Shown here one piece after another: positions 1 through 12,997 of a stretch of 64,000 nucleotides of DNA. A program made the translations under genes and the position numbers. The notes below the pieces were generated by a model that saw only the letters and a program-made list of their open reading frames with translations, was not told where the DNA came from and did not search any database. The DNA is from Paragordius varius. Lineage: Eukaryota > Nematomorpha. The DNA lies in contig OZ176059.1 in NCBI GenBank assembly GCA_964247055.1, positions 2,666,001-2,730,000 on the forward strand, given 5' to 3'. Numbering within the stretch: the first letter of the stretch is position 1; each line of letters begins with the position of its first letter.

Positions 1-2237
1 ACCTTGACAGTGCCAATAAGCAATGATGATATAAATGGAAATTTGACGGTCACCCCTAACTTGATGGAACAATTTAATGGGGCCGCAGATGTCGTTGTTA
101 ACGCCATAGCTAATATGGTGAAAGACGATTTGCACGAAACGCACAATATTGATTCAGGTTGTGAGTCTGATGATACCTCAAAATCTACTGTTGAAACTAT
201 TTGTAATGGCCCTCACACGATATTTGAAACACATAATTTACAGGTTTCATCACTCAAACCCAGTGATAATTTCTGCTTCCAGGGTGAAAAAATTATGGAA
301 ACTTTATCAGAATCAACAAACGTCCCTTCAACACTGTATACTACAACCGAGCTGTTACAGGGTACAGTGCCTCTCCTAGGTTTGATTGCAACTAGTCTTT
401 TAGTTTGTGGTAATAAAAACGAAAAAGTTTTATACACAGACCTTGAGAATAATTTCAAAATTTGTGTAGCAAATGCAGATGATATCCCAATCATTTGTGA
501 TAAACGTTACAGCTCGTTGGGCATTAAAAGTCATAGAGATTACCTGTTGGACATTTATAAACATTATCCCGACGGCTTTCTCCTCGTTAAAGATTTATCA
601 ACAAACGAAATCATAGGTAATATTTAATCTTAACGCCCTAATCATGTTTTTCAAAAAAATATAGTTTTAGCGATTTATCATGCATCTATTCTATGTCTAG
701 GTTCAATTTTAGCCATAAACTTTAAAAATATTGCTTGTGGTGGCATGTTTTTTATGGAGCCCGAGTACCGAAACCGCGGAATAGGAAGTAAGTTATGGGA
801 AGTTCGTAAATCATACATTCAAGATCGAATTCTAGTCGTAAATTCTGTGATGAATCGCCTAAATGCTAACCGTAAACTTGGAATGACAGATCATGAAAAA
901 GGTTATATATATCATAAAAATATTAAATAACATGTTTTTGAACCATTAACATTTATTGGGTGCAATATGGCTGTTAGTTTACCTTGAGGCATAGAGATTT
1001 TAGGCCAGGTGTTTCTAATACGCGGCCCCCCGAGAAAATAATTTGGATGTCCCTAATATTTACTTAAAAAATCTTATTAAATAAGAGATTTCTTGAAATA
1101 ATATCTGGAATCATTTATCCAAATGGCAACGATCTGGAAAAAACCTCTTATTATGTTTACAGTTTAATCGAAACTTAGCAAAATATATATGAATGCCTAT
1201 ATATAATATGAAACGAGGCTCGCCATTTAATAAAATAAAAATTCGGACCGCGAAGCCTTGTGTGTTGCTTACCCTCATCCCCTGTTTTAGGCACTTATTA
1301 CCTCAATATTTTTATATAATATTTAAATATACTCCTTTTAGTTTCCCTGTATCAGGCATATAATGTTACACCCCAGCAGTTATTACACGTATGTGATGAC
1401 CTTCTACCCACCTTGCATATCAATGAATGTGCCAACCCGTTACAAACTCCTTTACTCCCTAGTGTGGCTGAAAGAGAGGCAGTAAAGTTTTTTTCCATAA
1501 ATGATCAGTTCAATGCAGCCCCAACCATGGTGAATATAGAGGATAAAAAATCGTTTCTTACATCTATTCGGATTGAAGCGTCGACTGATTGGTCATGTCC
1601 ACCCAAGTTTTGGTCAAAATTGATGGAATTTGATACCTCAATTCATTGTGAGGATAGGGGTGATTTTCTTCGTACCCTATTAACGACTCATTCACACACT
1701 TATACAGTGGCCGTTTTTAAATTGTCATGCCCACTCACGCAGACAGATACAGATTATACGAATCTTTCCGAATGGGATGTAGTTGAATGCGTAGGGTATG
1801 GTGTTTTAAGGCCCAAATATATAGGCTACACCATAGCTCCCATGTATGCTACTCACAGTGATTACGCCTGCATCATTTTCAAAGATTTGTGCACAACCCT
1901 TGCCAATCTAGTCATTACCCAATGGGATAACGCAAACTTTGACCATCCCCTTGTGGTTTCTAAATCGAACAAAGTACCACCCAGTAAAGAGCTTGAGCTG
2001 ATAAAAGATGTCGAAACACCATCGGTCTTTTTTGACCTTACCTGTTTCAATGAAGTTGAGGAGGACGATGAGACAATGTTGAATACTAAACCTCGTAAAT
2101 CTTTTTTGCGACACGTTATTAAACAATTTGATGTTAACTTGGAAAAAAAATTTGTCCGTATGTTTTTAGGGGATTACGTGCCATTACCACGTGACAAAAT
2201 ATATTTCATCACGACAACTGAATCATTTATTACTTAA
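1..2237 (+). CDS. Two-domain GNAT acetyltransferase (GNAT + YitH/HolE-like C-terminal domain), 5' end outside the window
   Basis: Inferred exons are 1-616 (open at the window edge), 701-901 and 1342-2237 (stop TAA), separated by introns of 84 and 440 nt; both junctions are phase 1. The first ~140 residues look low-complexity. A GNAT domain then runs from about ICVANADDIPIICDKRY through GGMFFMEPEYRNRGIGSKLW, which holds the acetyl-CoA loop (R/Q-x-x-G-x-G, here RNRGIG). The third exon carries VGYGVLRPKYIGYTIAPMYA, the hallmark of the YitH/HolE-type second acetyltransferase domain found behind a GNAT domain in many animal proteins. Substrate unknown. The 701 acceptor was chosen because it restores NEIIGSILAINF; acceptors at 664 and 670 are also in phase. 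The exon 2/3 join is the least certain, since little family sequence is recognisable there. No intact start codon is visible because the gene begins upstream. Confidence 0.8.
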
Positions 2238-2680
2238 CTCACATTTCCACTTTTGATCAAATAATATATATGTCCTTCCATGTATATAGTCGTCAATTTT
2301 TAATTTATTTATTTGTCTAGTAAATTTTTAAAAACATAAAAATTTTATATATATATATATATATTAAATTTATATAAATGTAAGAAATCACTTATGTTTA
2401 ATAAATATATCTATTTTTATTTAGATTATAATGTCCAATAGTTTGACAGACATAGTTAACTATCTGTTTTTATATATGTTATCATAAATATACTAAAAAT
2501 TTTAATTAGTATCTAAATCAGGCATCTCCAACACGTTTTCGATATTCAAAAGTCTAAAAAATTAAAAAATTAAAAATTGGATTTTATCCAAAGTTTTGAG
2601 CTCAAATAAATTTAAAAAAACAAAAATTACACTAGAAAACAAATTTTGACTTTTTTAAGTGCTATTCTTGTAAATTTGAA
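2238..2680. other. A+T-rich spacer, no gene seen
   Basis: This stretch follows the acetyltransferase stop codon. It is mostly A/T runs with a short (TA)n tract near 2345-2365 and no recognisable coding or repeat signature. It probably holds the gene's 3' UTR; no polyadenylation signal can be picked out with confidence in such A+T-rich sequence. Confidence 0.4.
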
Positions 2681-2689
2681 ATTTATATT

Positions 2690-3990
2690 AAAGTACATAA
2701 ATCATCATCATCATCATTTGTACGAGAATTCGCCATTAAATGGTGATACACTCGTTTTTTTAAATCTTTTCTTGATCTGGCTAATTTTAGATTTAAATTA
2801 AGCGTTTCGAAGTCTTTTGTTATTGTGTTAAGCCATGTGGTGTGGGGTCGACCGGATTTTGTAAATGGTTCAATTGAGTAATTTTTCATAGTTTTAAGAA
2901 TATGGGTATCTTTCCGTCTTTTAACATGTCCAGCTCATTGTATCCGGATTTTTCTGATGACGTTGTTGATGGGGTTGAGAATGGCGTATATGGTACGGGT
3001 TTATGGATTCGGTATAATTGAATTTAGATGGATGGTGTGCAAATAATATTGTTTTCAGTAATTTGGATTTAATGAGTAGGATTTTGTTTTTAACATCGAC
3101 CAGGATTCGGATTCATATGTAAGGACGGGACGAATGGCTGTCGTGAAAATGGCACATGTAGTTTGTAGTTCGACGAATTTATTATTATTATTATTATTTT
3201 TAACGAATGGTATTTTTTTCACATTTCTGATATGCGATGTTAATTGCATGTTCTATTCCATTACCGGTTGATATCATATCGCCCAAGTAGCAAAAAGTGC
3301 TTACTGTTTCTATATTGAAGGGTTGGAAATCGAGTTGATTGTTAAATTCATATTATTATTATTTAAACATTCCGAGCATTTGTAATTTTTATCGTAATCA
3401 TTTAGAGTTTTGAGAGTACTGCATTTTTTGTGTACCTATAAAGAACTATTATAGCGTACAGAGTTTAATTTAACTTATTTTTTACATATGCTGCACGATT
3501 AGAAATGTAATTATCGGACATTAATTTAGTTTTGGAGATACTGTCTTTAAGTCCGTAATTTTGTAGGGTGCCATTCCACAAACGAATTTTCGCTATGAGG
3601 TCGCTTTCGGTTGTCTATGTTATTACGAGGTCATCGGCATAAAGTATTTGATGTGGCATGCCGATTGCGATGTCTTTAGTTATTTCTTACATAATGATAT
3701 TAGTAAAGGGACGGGCTTAATATGGATACTTGATGGAGTCAATTTTTTATTAAATATTTTTACTTATTCCAAACGGAGTTATTGAGGTTAACAGTTATTC
3801 GTCACTTGACGCCTAAGAGCCCATGGTATAAGATCTCTTGGAATGGCATCAAAGTCTCGTTCCATGTCAAGAAAAGCATAGTATAAAGGAGCTTTTTAAA
3901 TATATGCGTTTTGTCGTTGTCTTAATGTGAATACGGCATCTATTGTACTTTTGTTTGGCCGGAACCCGCATTGCATTTCGTTTAAATGCT
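2690..3990 (-). mobile_element. LINE remnant (RTE-like reverse transcriptase, 3' half)
   Basis: On the minus strand, pieces of a non-LTR reverse transcriptase appear in the expected order. QCGFRPNKSTIDAVFTLRQ is near 3970, YYAFLDMERDFDAIPRDLIP near 3885, and the catalytic box QILYADDLVIT near 3650. AIRPVLTYESESW is near 3110, and the C-terminal tail KSGRPHTTWLNTITKDFETL near 2850-2780. These are typical of RTE-like LINEs of the type often annotated as endonuclease-reverse transcriptase. The reading frame changes several times and contains stops, so it is a dead copy. The endonuclease and 5' end are not visible; upstream sequence (4.0-5.8 kb) may hold decayed parts. It lies tail-to-tail with the acetyltransferase gene. 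Confidence 0.8.
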
Positions 3991-5824
3991 CTATATATAG
4001 AGTTAATATAGGATTGTTTTTAAGAAAATTAAAATCTTTTACTGCATATTAAAAAGTTAATTTGCCGACAAAGGGCGATTTTGATAATATTCTTGATCTT
4101 TCTGGGACCCTTTAATACAATGTAAAATCTTTGTTAATATTTTTCGTTTAAAATTATCCTTATGCAATATTAAAACAAATAAAATTTAGTTGACACGCTT
4201 TGATCTATTGTATTTAATTTTATTTATCTTGCGAAAGACTAATAAAGGAAAAATTAAAATAATTATTTTATATCATTTTAATATTCATTATCCTGAAGCT
4301 TTTAGCTATCGAATGATATATAATTAATTAACCTTTATTAGACCCCATTTTTGTCGCATAGTGTAACACTGTGGGCAAAAAGAGGGTTTATTTTATAAAA
4401 AAATTTTTATGAGACAGCTTATGACCGCGCATTCATTTGCCGCAAAAAATATTTGTTGACGACCTAGGCGAAGAAAATTGAAATTGGGCTATATTGAAGA
4501 ATAATTAAAAAAATCATAAAATTGAAAATCCCGTTTTTTTAAACATACATAAAAGGCAAAAAATTTATGAAACTATATCGAATTAACTTTTTTAATTAAC
4601 TAGCAAAACTCACTTTTATTATCTTAACATCCATGTTTTATTCAGTAACAAAAACTTATTCAAAATAAAACAAATGTTTTGTATTTTTTCATATTTGTCA
4701 GCTGGTTTATGAGTGTATATAAAATTTATTGTTTTATTTTGAATTCTTACATGAGCGGGAATTGTAGTATATATTTATGCAAAATAGGATTAAAAAATAG
4801 TAGAATACTAACAATCTACACAAATCCCTCTAACAAGTTTGTTATAATAAATTAATATTTTTAATGGGGTTCGCACGGATTTTTGGTTGATATTCCCTTA
4901 TTTGTAAATCATGTTTTGTATAATTTATATACTTTACCCAATCATGTAAGATTATAATAAAACAAATTTTTTATAGACTCATAACCTAGATGACAAAAAA
5001 TGAAAAAATAAAAACAATTTTTTTAGTTTTATTTTTATGTATAAGTTTTTTAACTGAATAAAGTATTGTTGTTAAAAAAGGTAGGCGCCGGATAACGGAG
5101 AGATTTAATAAATAAGGATATGACTGTAATATTAAAGGAGATCAAGAATTAAGGTCATGAATACTCCTAAACAAGCGATTTTTAATTATTATTTAAAACA
5201 ACTTTTACTTACCTATTTTTTAAAAATAAAATTAAAAATTTTTAAAAACCGACCGCGCACCTTCAACTATGGCACCCGGTGCATCAGCACCCCTTTCCAC
5301 TTTAGTTACGTTAATGCATATTGCGATTTAATATCCCAGAGCTCAATATGTAAATAAACAACTGTTTTGAAAGTTATTGTTAAAATTTAATTAGTATCAT
5401 CTCCTGTATGATAAATGGCTTATATATTTTAGTTTTGTGACTTCCAGATTTCAAAATGGATATCGCTCCAAAACAAGATTAAAAATAGCTGATTTAGAAA
5501 TCAATAATCAAGTTTTGCTGGTAAAATGAAACATTAAAGCTTTTAATTATTTACCTTTTCTAACCATAATATACATTTATTTGCTTATTGTATTAGCGAT
5601 TTAAAAAATGGTACCGAAATTCGAGATGAGTATTACATTTGAAAAAATATTATAGAACACACACCAAGTCTAAAGAAAACTTATTTTAAAATTCGGTTTT
5701 CCTAACTTTAAAAACTTTTTATGTCAAATTTCAAATCGCTATAGGATATAAAACTATACCAAAAGAATGAAGTGTTAATTATAAGTTGAAAGCTTTCCAT
5801 AGGTAATTATAAATTTTTAAAAAT
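3991..5824. other. Unassigned A+T-rich sequence
   Basis: No exon, RNA gene or clear repeat boundary was recognised. Short open frames here (for example near 5157-5357) lack any family motif. The part from about 5430 to 5800 resembles degenerate sequence near 30520-30610 and 39030-39250 (shared stretch TTTTGTGMCTTCCAGA and neighbours), so it is probably decayed dispersed repeat. Confidence 0.35.
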
Positions 5825-6240
5825 GGAGTTTCCGTAAAACCGGTAGACCCATTCAAATCTAATTGTCGAAATATATAATAATTGAAGCCCAGACAATAGC
5901 TTCACTTTTTTTATTTAGACCCCCAGTTCAAGCCCACCCCGAGTAAAAAACGGGGTTTTTGTGAAAACACAAGTTAAAATTCGTGTCTTTGAGACAATTT
6001 TCCAGAAAACTTTGACCATTCGTTTTCAAATATGTTGCGAACATCGGCTCGCATTTTTAATTTAGGCCCTCTTTTTACCCGCTCCCCCCGTAAAATGCCA
6101 TTTTTTTCAAAAAAATTAAGTCTACAAAAATAATTTCTTGGATCTATTTTTCGCCAAGGTAGGAGACCGTAAAAATTCAATGAGGATTCCAGGTATTCCC
6201 TGTTAAAAGGAAAAAAATTTTAGTCGTGCGTTATATTGGC
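5825..6240 (-). repeat. Inverted copy of the 36.4-38.0 kb tandem repeat unit
   Basis: Read on the minus strand, this block matches the ~515-bp unit repeated at 36.4-38.0 kb. It has GGGTCTACCGGTTTT at its edge, the run TTTACGGGGGGAGCGGGTAA, and the interval around AGAGGGCCTAAAT. The match stops near 6240, where a different tandem array begins. A short open frame (GILRGERVKRGPK) is kept in both places, but the frame does not extend and no protein family was recognised, so I treat this as non-coding repeat. Confidence 0.65.
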
Positions 6241-7790
6241 TGCTGCGTAAGAAGATACCCGCTAAAAACTGCGTCATCATATCAAAATTGCGTTGTTTAG
6301 GAGTTAATTTTCAGAAAACGTATCAAGCCATATATGCTTAATAAGGGACTTAAATAATACACGTAAAAAATCAAAAATTTAGTCGAGCGGTTTTTTTTAA
6401 ATTAACCGTTAATTAAGCCCTTTACGCCCTAAAAATGCGCTATCATTGAACTATTATTTAGTTTCACCATTCTCCCAAAAACTGTTGAGAACATATGGAA
6501 TGAATGATGATTCCAGGTATTCCCATAAAGGCAAAATTTTTATCTAACTTCTTTTTTATATTGGCCTTTGGATAGGGGGCTACCCTCTGCGCCACCATAT
6601 CGATACAGCACTTTGAGGATTTTAGAAAACTTATCTGGCAATATGAGTTTAATAAGGGCTTGAAATGTATGCGTAAAAAGGCAAAAAATTTAAGTAGAGC
6701 GGTTTTATGAAATTACCCCTTAATTAGGCCCTTGCCCTGAAAAATGCGCCACCATAGAATAACTCTTTGGTTTTGCCGCAATTTTTCGAAAATCCCACGT
6801 GAGCATATGGACCAAGCATGAATCCAGGTATTACCCAAATTAAGGCAAATATAATCGAGCGTTTTTTGTTTCGCTCCTGGTTGGGGGCTACCCGCGTAAA
6901 ACTGCGTCAACATATCGATAGAGCTTGCCTTTGGAGCCAAATTTCAGAAAACATATGACACTATGTGAGTTTAATAAGGCCTTAAAATATTTATTACCCC
7001 TTAAAAAACAAATATTATAGTATAGGGGATTATTCTAATGAGTCGCTAAGTAAAATTTTAAGCCCTGAAAAATGCACAGCCATAGAACAATTTTTTAGTT
7101 TTGAAGCAATATTTCCAAGAACTTATAGGAACATATGGAATCCATGATAATTCCAGATATTCCCCATAAAAAGGCAAAAATGTTGCCCAACGCTTTTTTT
7201 ATACCTGCCCCTGAATAGGGAGCTACCCGCCAAAAACTGCACCACTATATAGAAATCGCGTTGTTTTGGAGCTAATTTACAGAAAATTTATGAAGCCATA
7301 TGAGCTCAGCTTGAAATATTACCCGTAACTAGGTAAAAATTAAGGTCAAGCGTTATTTTTATTAGCAGTTAATTTGGGGCCTTTATGCCCTAAAAATACA
7401 CCATCATATAACGATTATTTAGTGTTGAGGTATTTTTTTCGAATAACCCATGAGACGATGGTAAGAAAGCTGACTCCTATTTGCCCTGTAAAGGCAAAGA
7501 TTTTAACTCAGCGCTTTTACTATATAGGTCTATGGGTAGGGATCTACCGGCTTAAAATTGAGACGCCATACAAAAATGGCTGATTTTGGAGCCAATTTTC
7601 AAAACACTCAAGAAGCCATACGAGTTCAATAAAGGCTTTAAATAATACCCATAAAAAGGTAAAAATTATAGTATAGCGTTTTTTTCCGTAGCCGTCAATT
7701 TGTGGCCTTACACCAGTAAACAATATATTAGTATGAATGTGTTTTGAAAATTCTGTGAATCACCGTTTTAAAAATCCTATGAGCTCACAA
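6184..7790. repeat. Diverged tandem array, ~320-bp period built of two ~160-bp halves
   Basis: A landmark ATTCCAGGTATTCCC-like sequence recurs near 6184, 6511, 6822 and 7151, with a weaker copy near 7469, a spacing of 311-329 bp. Each period contains two related halves. Each half has AAGGCAAAAATTT, a GAGCG-T-run, a TACCCGC or CCCTGAAAAATGCGCC segment, CACCATA, a TTTTC-A-AAAC segment and CATATGG/CATATGA. Copies are old: many substitutions and small gaps separate them. The array behaves like a fossil satellite with a dimeric higher-order unit. No gene is seen. Confidence 0.65.
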
Positions 7791-10700
7791 CTATTAAATA
7801 ATGCTTCGAAACAATGCACATATATGGATTACAATTTTATTGATCCTTTTTTTAAAGCGGCTTCACAGGCTCCAACTTACACCATCATGTTTAACGCGGT
7901 AAATTAATTTAATAGAGAAGAATTTATTTAGCAATTTTTAATTAATAAAATCAACTGCGAAAATGAGTTTATGGGTATAAAACTACTCTAAAATGTATTC
8001 TTCTAGAAAAATAAAAAATTAATCATAATATATGTTTTAATTTCTTTTGTTTATAGTTATCTATCATATGACAAATTAGATCAGTATAATTTTGCCATAG
8101 CCTTCCTGCTTTGAACTTTATAGAAATAGACCTAGGGCGAGATTATTAATGATTTGAGCTCCAAATGATGTTATTTGAGGCTAGGAATCTAAACACTATT
8201 TGGAAGGGTTAGGACTTAGCAAATGATTTAATGATCAGGCTTAATGAGGAATTGGTGAAATAAGCACTTGACATATGACAACGTATGGTTTTTTTCATAA
8301 TCGTACTGCATTACAAAATGGACAAATTACACTTAAAGCGATCAACTGCATCACAAGTTATGTATTATTATATATATATGGGAATTTTACAAATGTGTGT
8401 AAGTCAAACCTCTTTGTTTCATAAGGATATAACATGTCTTTTTTATTTATATACACGATGTCAAAAATAAGCTTTTGCACGTTTCACCCAATAATTGCTT
8501 ATGATTTCATTGCTGAATAAATATTTTTTGTTAACATAAATTTTGGTGTGCTTGGGGACTTTATACCCTTAAAACCACTCAACAATATGTTTTTGAGTCG
8601 ATTTTTTGCCAAAATTATGAATAGTATTGCAGAATAAGAAGTCCGAAAGATTTCCTAGGGGTGAGTAGCAGCCCTAGATTTACGCAAGTTATAAATATTT
8701 TTCAATCATATATTTATTACCCTGAATTGTTTACGATTTAAAAAATAAACGAAAAATTGAAGTGAACAAGCTTATGAGTTTATTTTATATGTAGTTTCAA
8801 AAAAAAATTCGTATCATACGCGTAAATGGCTAAAGAAATCATATTTTTAATTATGCATTGGTAAAAATATTTTTTAAGATATTTTAAATGGCTTAATATA
8901 AAACTTCAAGGTTAGGAAGTGTTAATATATATTAACAAGAAATTTATAAAAATACAGGTGACATTTGAAAATAATTTTGTTCGCAGCTCAAAAGCAATAT
9001 CAGATTAAAAGTAGAAAGTTATTTTACAGATACGCATAAAATTACAAGCTATTTTTTAATAATATTTATTAACAAAACGTTTTAGTATATTGGTAGTTAA
9101 AAATTTAAATATTCGTAATTTATTAACTACATTACTGTCATCTCTAAGGCGAGTGATATATTTAATGGGTAAATACAATATAAGTACTTATCGTTTAATA
9201 AAAAAATTAAGAGATTCTAAACTGTGTTTTATTTAATTTACTGATAAAACTTATGTCAAATCATTTGCCTTCACTATATCAGTTGGGCCTGACGGTCTTT
9301 AAATAAGTTTTAAAATACAACCCCTTGTTTGAATAACAGGCCATTTAGAACGCTTACATTATGACAAGTGGTTACTCTACCCCTATTTGTTTCAATTACG
9401 CACCAAAGGCTAACTAAGACAGAGTTTTAAATTATATCTGTAATAGGTCGAGCTATGTATCCTAATTATTTTCTATTAACGGTTTTAACAGAACCTTTAA
9501 TGTTGAACACTGTGTGCTTTTTTTAGACTTGATATAAGGAAATCAGGTTGGGGATTATCTAACAAACAGCCGATTCTAGTATTTTGCCCATTTATAACGA
9601 GTAAAACGCTAAATTTTAAACATGTATTTATGATATTTGTTTGTTGAAACACCTAGACGAATCAATTTGGAGATTTTACCAAGAAAATGTTTTTCACATT
9701 TCGCCCAAAAACGCCTATTTTTTAAGTATCATAAAATTGTTATAAAATACTCATCTCAAAGTTTCTCACCGCTATTTATTTAGTATAAATTGCTAATACA
9801 ATATTGATTAAAAAATATAAATAACTAAATTTAGACAGCTTTCAAATTATTTTCGAGCAAATTTTTATTGATTTTAATAACAGCTGTCTTCAATGGTTTT
9901 GAGCTATCCTTCGGGAAAATTAAAAAATGTAATAAGTTTTAGCTAAACAGGGGAATAAAGTTCATAACCAAACTTCATTCAAAACAAACATTAAACATTA
10001 GTTTATCACTATTCTTAAGCTTTGGGGTAAAAAACTACCCTAAAATGTCATCGCGTACACAAAAAATGAAATGAATGCTAAAAGTTTTGAATTTTTGGGT
10101 AAAATCCCATTTAAATAAAAGATTAAGATATAAACCGTGCGTGCACAACGGGAACCGTATGCACCGTATAAAAAATTTATTAAACATCAATTCTAATATA
10201 ATGCTTAAAATAACAGATTTAAAACTTTGCAAATTACCGCGTTGCCTTTTTATGTATCACGAGGTACGAAGGTGAATTAACAAGATTATTGCTAATATTA
10301 GCTAAAACAAACAAATTTGATTTTCTGGAAAAGTTTTTTTTTGTATTTATTTGTCCTATATACCGTTATAAATTGCAAATTATTTTTTAATCTTAAATAT
10401 CATATCATTTACTCTATCAAAAATATACCATTTACACCTCATATTGATTTAAAATCAAGGGTGAATTGGATATCAATTGAGATGTTTATAGTATGTTATA
10501 ATTAGTTTAAAAAGAGCACGAGCTCTAAAATTAAAAACTATGTTAATATCGGATTTTTTTATGCCCCGATTTTATGTACAGTGCCAAATGTTATCAATCG
10601 ATCTTTTTTAATATAAAACTAACCAAAATTAAGATAAAATTTATTTTGTAATTATATATATGGATATATAAATGAGTTTATAATATAAAAATAATAACAT

Positions 10701-12990
10701 AACTGACATTGAAAAATGAAACATATGAAATACAATCTTTGTAAAGTAAAAAATATATTTATTTATAATTAAAAAATATCAACACATTTTCCAGGTGATT
10801 GAATGAAAAAATAAGACAAAAAAGAAAATTCATGCGATGGGAATTAAAGTGATCTTTTAATTATTTTACAATATATAATTTAGGTGTTTTAAACAATTGG
10901 TTTTACAAAAGGTAAACGATTATATTTTTGATTATTACCATACCCCATAGAGAAATAAACTTAATAATTCAATTTATTTCAATTAAATAAAATAATGATT
11001 GTTTAAGGTAGAAATAAAAATATTTTCCACACGTGTTTAGTAAAAATATAAATTTTTGGCAGAGCTTAATTAAATTTATTTTAGCTGTACATTTTATTCA
11101 AAAGCAATGTGGCGTTTTATATAATTCACTTTTATAACTTGTGTTCGACAAAAAGTATTAAGGGACAAATAGTTGTTATAATTTACAAATTCCACAATAT
11201 AGATAAATATCAAAAAGGTAAAAACAATTAAACAACAATATATGTTTTTGAAAATAGATTTGTGGTATATAAGTTGCTGTCTGTATCAGTAAAAATATTA
11301 GTAATAAACCAAAAAAAATTGTTATGGCCGCTAATTAACACATTATAAAGAAAAATGTTTGTACAAGACAAAATAATGTTTTATGTCAATTTATTGTTAC
11401 TTTTGTTATCATATAAAAAGCTTAAAGAGACCACTATCAGTGTAATAAAATTATAATCAACGAAATTCATCGTTAGTCAAAAAGTTATTATCCGAAAATA
11501 ATCGAAAAAATATTTAAACACGGTGTACATTTATGTAATAAATAAAGCTGGGCAGGGGCGGGAAACAGAGACAAACAAAATTTATGGGTAAAATAAATAT
11601 ATATATTATCTTTAGTAAAAATTGGTGCTTATTTACATAAATATACATTCCACTAAGGGATAACATGTTTTCACAACAAAATTGTATATATATATATAAA
11701 AAAACGACATTTCAATAATTAAGATAATAATATTTATAAGAAAGTTAGTAAGTTTAGTTATTATGTAAAATATTTATCTATATGTATGAAGAATCCAGTT
11801 TTGTGGTTTTAGAGCTATCATATGTTAATAGATCTATCTGTTTACATACCATAATCTATTTTCTCGTTTTCTTTGAAAACTTATTTCAAGGGGTATGATG
11901 ATAAATACAATGGCAAAAAAGCAGAATAATTTTACGTGTGTAAAAATATTATTTTACACAATTTTTGTTTGTTTTGGGTATGAAATATGATTTAAAGACA
12001 TAAGCCGATAAGCATAACATTAGTCGTAATATATTGAAAGTATCCACACATATATGCAAAACTAATTAACAAAAAACTCTATTAATAAAACGCCAATTTC
12101 CATGTGAAAAAATGGATAGAAAACGACAAGATGGACGCATTATTCCCATGTTATCTAATGATATGGTATGATATCAGTGGAAAAATAATCAATATAAAAA
12201 ATTGTTAGGAGGTATTTTCATGTGTGTGAAACATTCATTCTGTTTTGGAGACTATCCTCTTGTCACACCCCAGCTTCAATTATATCGTAACGTTCACAGC
12301 ACAAACCAAAAAAGAAACGTAAAAATAGCCATTATAGCATTTTTTCAAAGGATGACATTATGTCGCTTTGTCGGTTAATATCAATGATTCCAGAGTTCTA
12401 TTATATATGTGTGGTAAAAAAATATTACTTTTTATTTTTATACATATGATGATGGCAATTATTATTAAATTTAAAACCCAAATATGAAACATAATAAATC
12501 CTATTTTATTCCAAACACCGGTTGAATTGCAAAAAAGGTAGCATACTTTGTTATTGTTTGTAAATATTTTATAGTTTAAACAATATTAAGGCTGGCTTAC
12601 CTACCAAAAAAACAATTGCCAGTTAATATTTAGGCTATAATTGAAGAGGATGGATTCGAAAATATATTAACCATAAATGAAAAAAACCTTAAAAATTGGT
12701 ATAAAATTCTTTGCAAATAAAAAACCATTGAGGACACCGTTTTTGTATACAAAATCCAAAACAAAACCTTACACGTAGTCTTTTTCAAAAAAAGGAATGT
12801 TGTGGGTAATGGGAATAATAATTAAATAAGCCTTAAAAAAATTGGCTAAAAAGCAAGAATTTTATATATTTCATAATATACAAAGTATATACGATTAATA
12901 TAGCAATATTTTTTTTGTATCCACTACTTTTTATTTCACAATTTCACTGAAAACTAAGGTTATTAATTCCTAATAGGGTTTTGAAACACT
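7791..12990. other. Gene-poor A+T-rich stretch
   Basis: About 5.2 kb with no recognisable exon, RNA gene or complete mobile element. A short motif resembling ATAAAACTACYCTARAATGT occurs near 7975 and 10025 and again near 39362, pointing to an old dispersed repeat. A sequence near 10425 starting TACCATTTACACCTC resembles the left end of the TACCATTT small-element family but no right end was found. The stretch lies downstream of both the acetyltransferase and the BET gene (convergent). Confidence 0.4.
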
Positions 12991-12997
12991 AATTTTT

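Noticed and set aside
664-701. Alternative acceptors at 664 and 670 for the acetyltransferase gene
   Set aside because: They keep the frame but insert about 10-12 residues (VLAIYHASILCL) in the middle of a GNAT strand; the acceptor at 700 gives a continuous NEIIGSILAINF strand.
5974-6180. Short frame with GILRGERVKRGPK, also seen at 37413-37733
   Set aside because: The shared peptide follows from DNA identity of a repeat unit; the frame is short, breaks outside the most conserved stretch, and matches no family I know.
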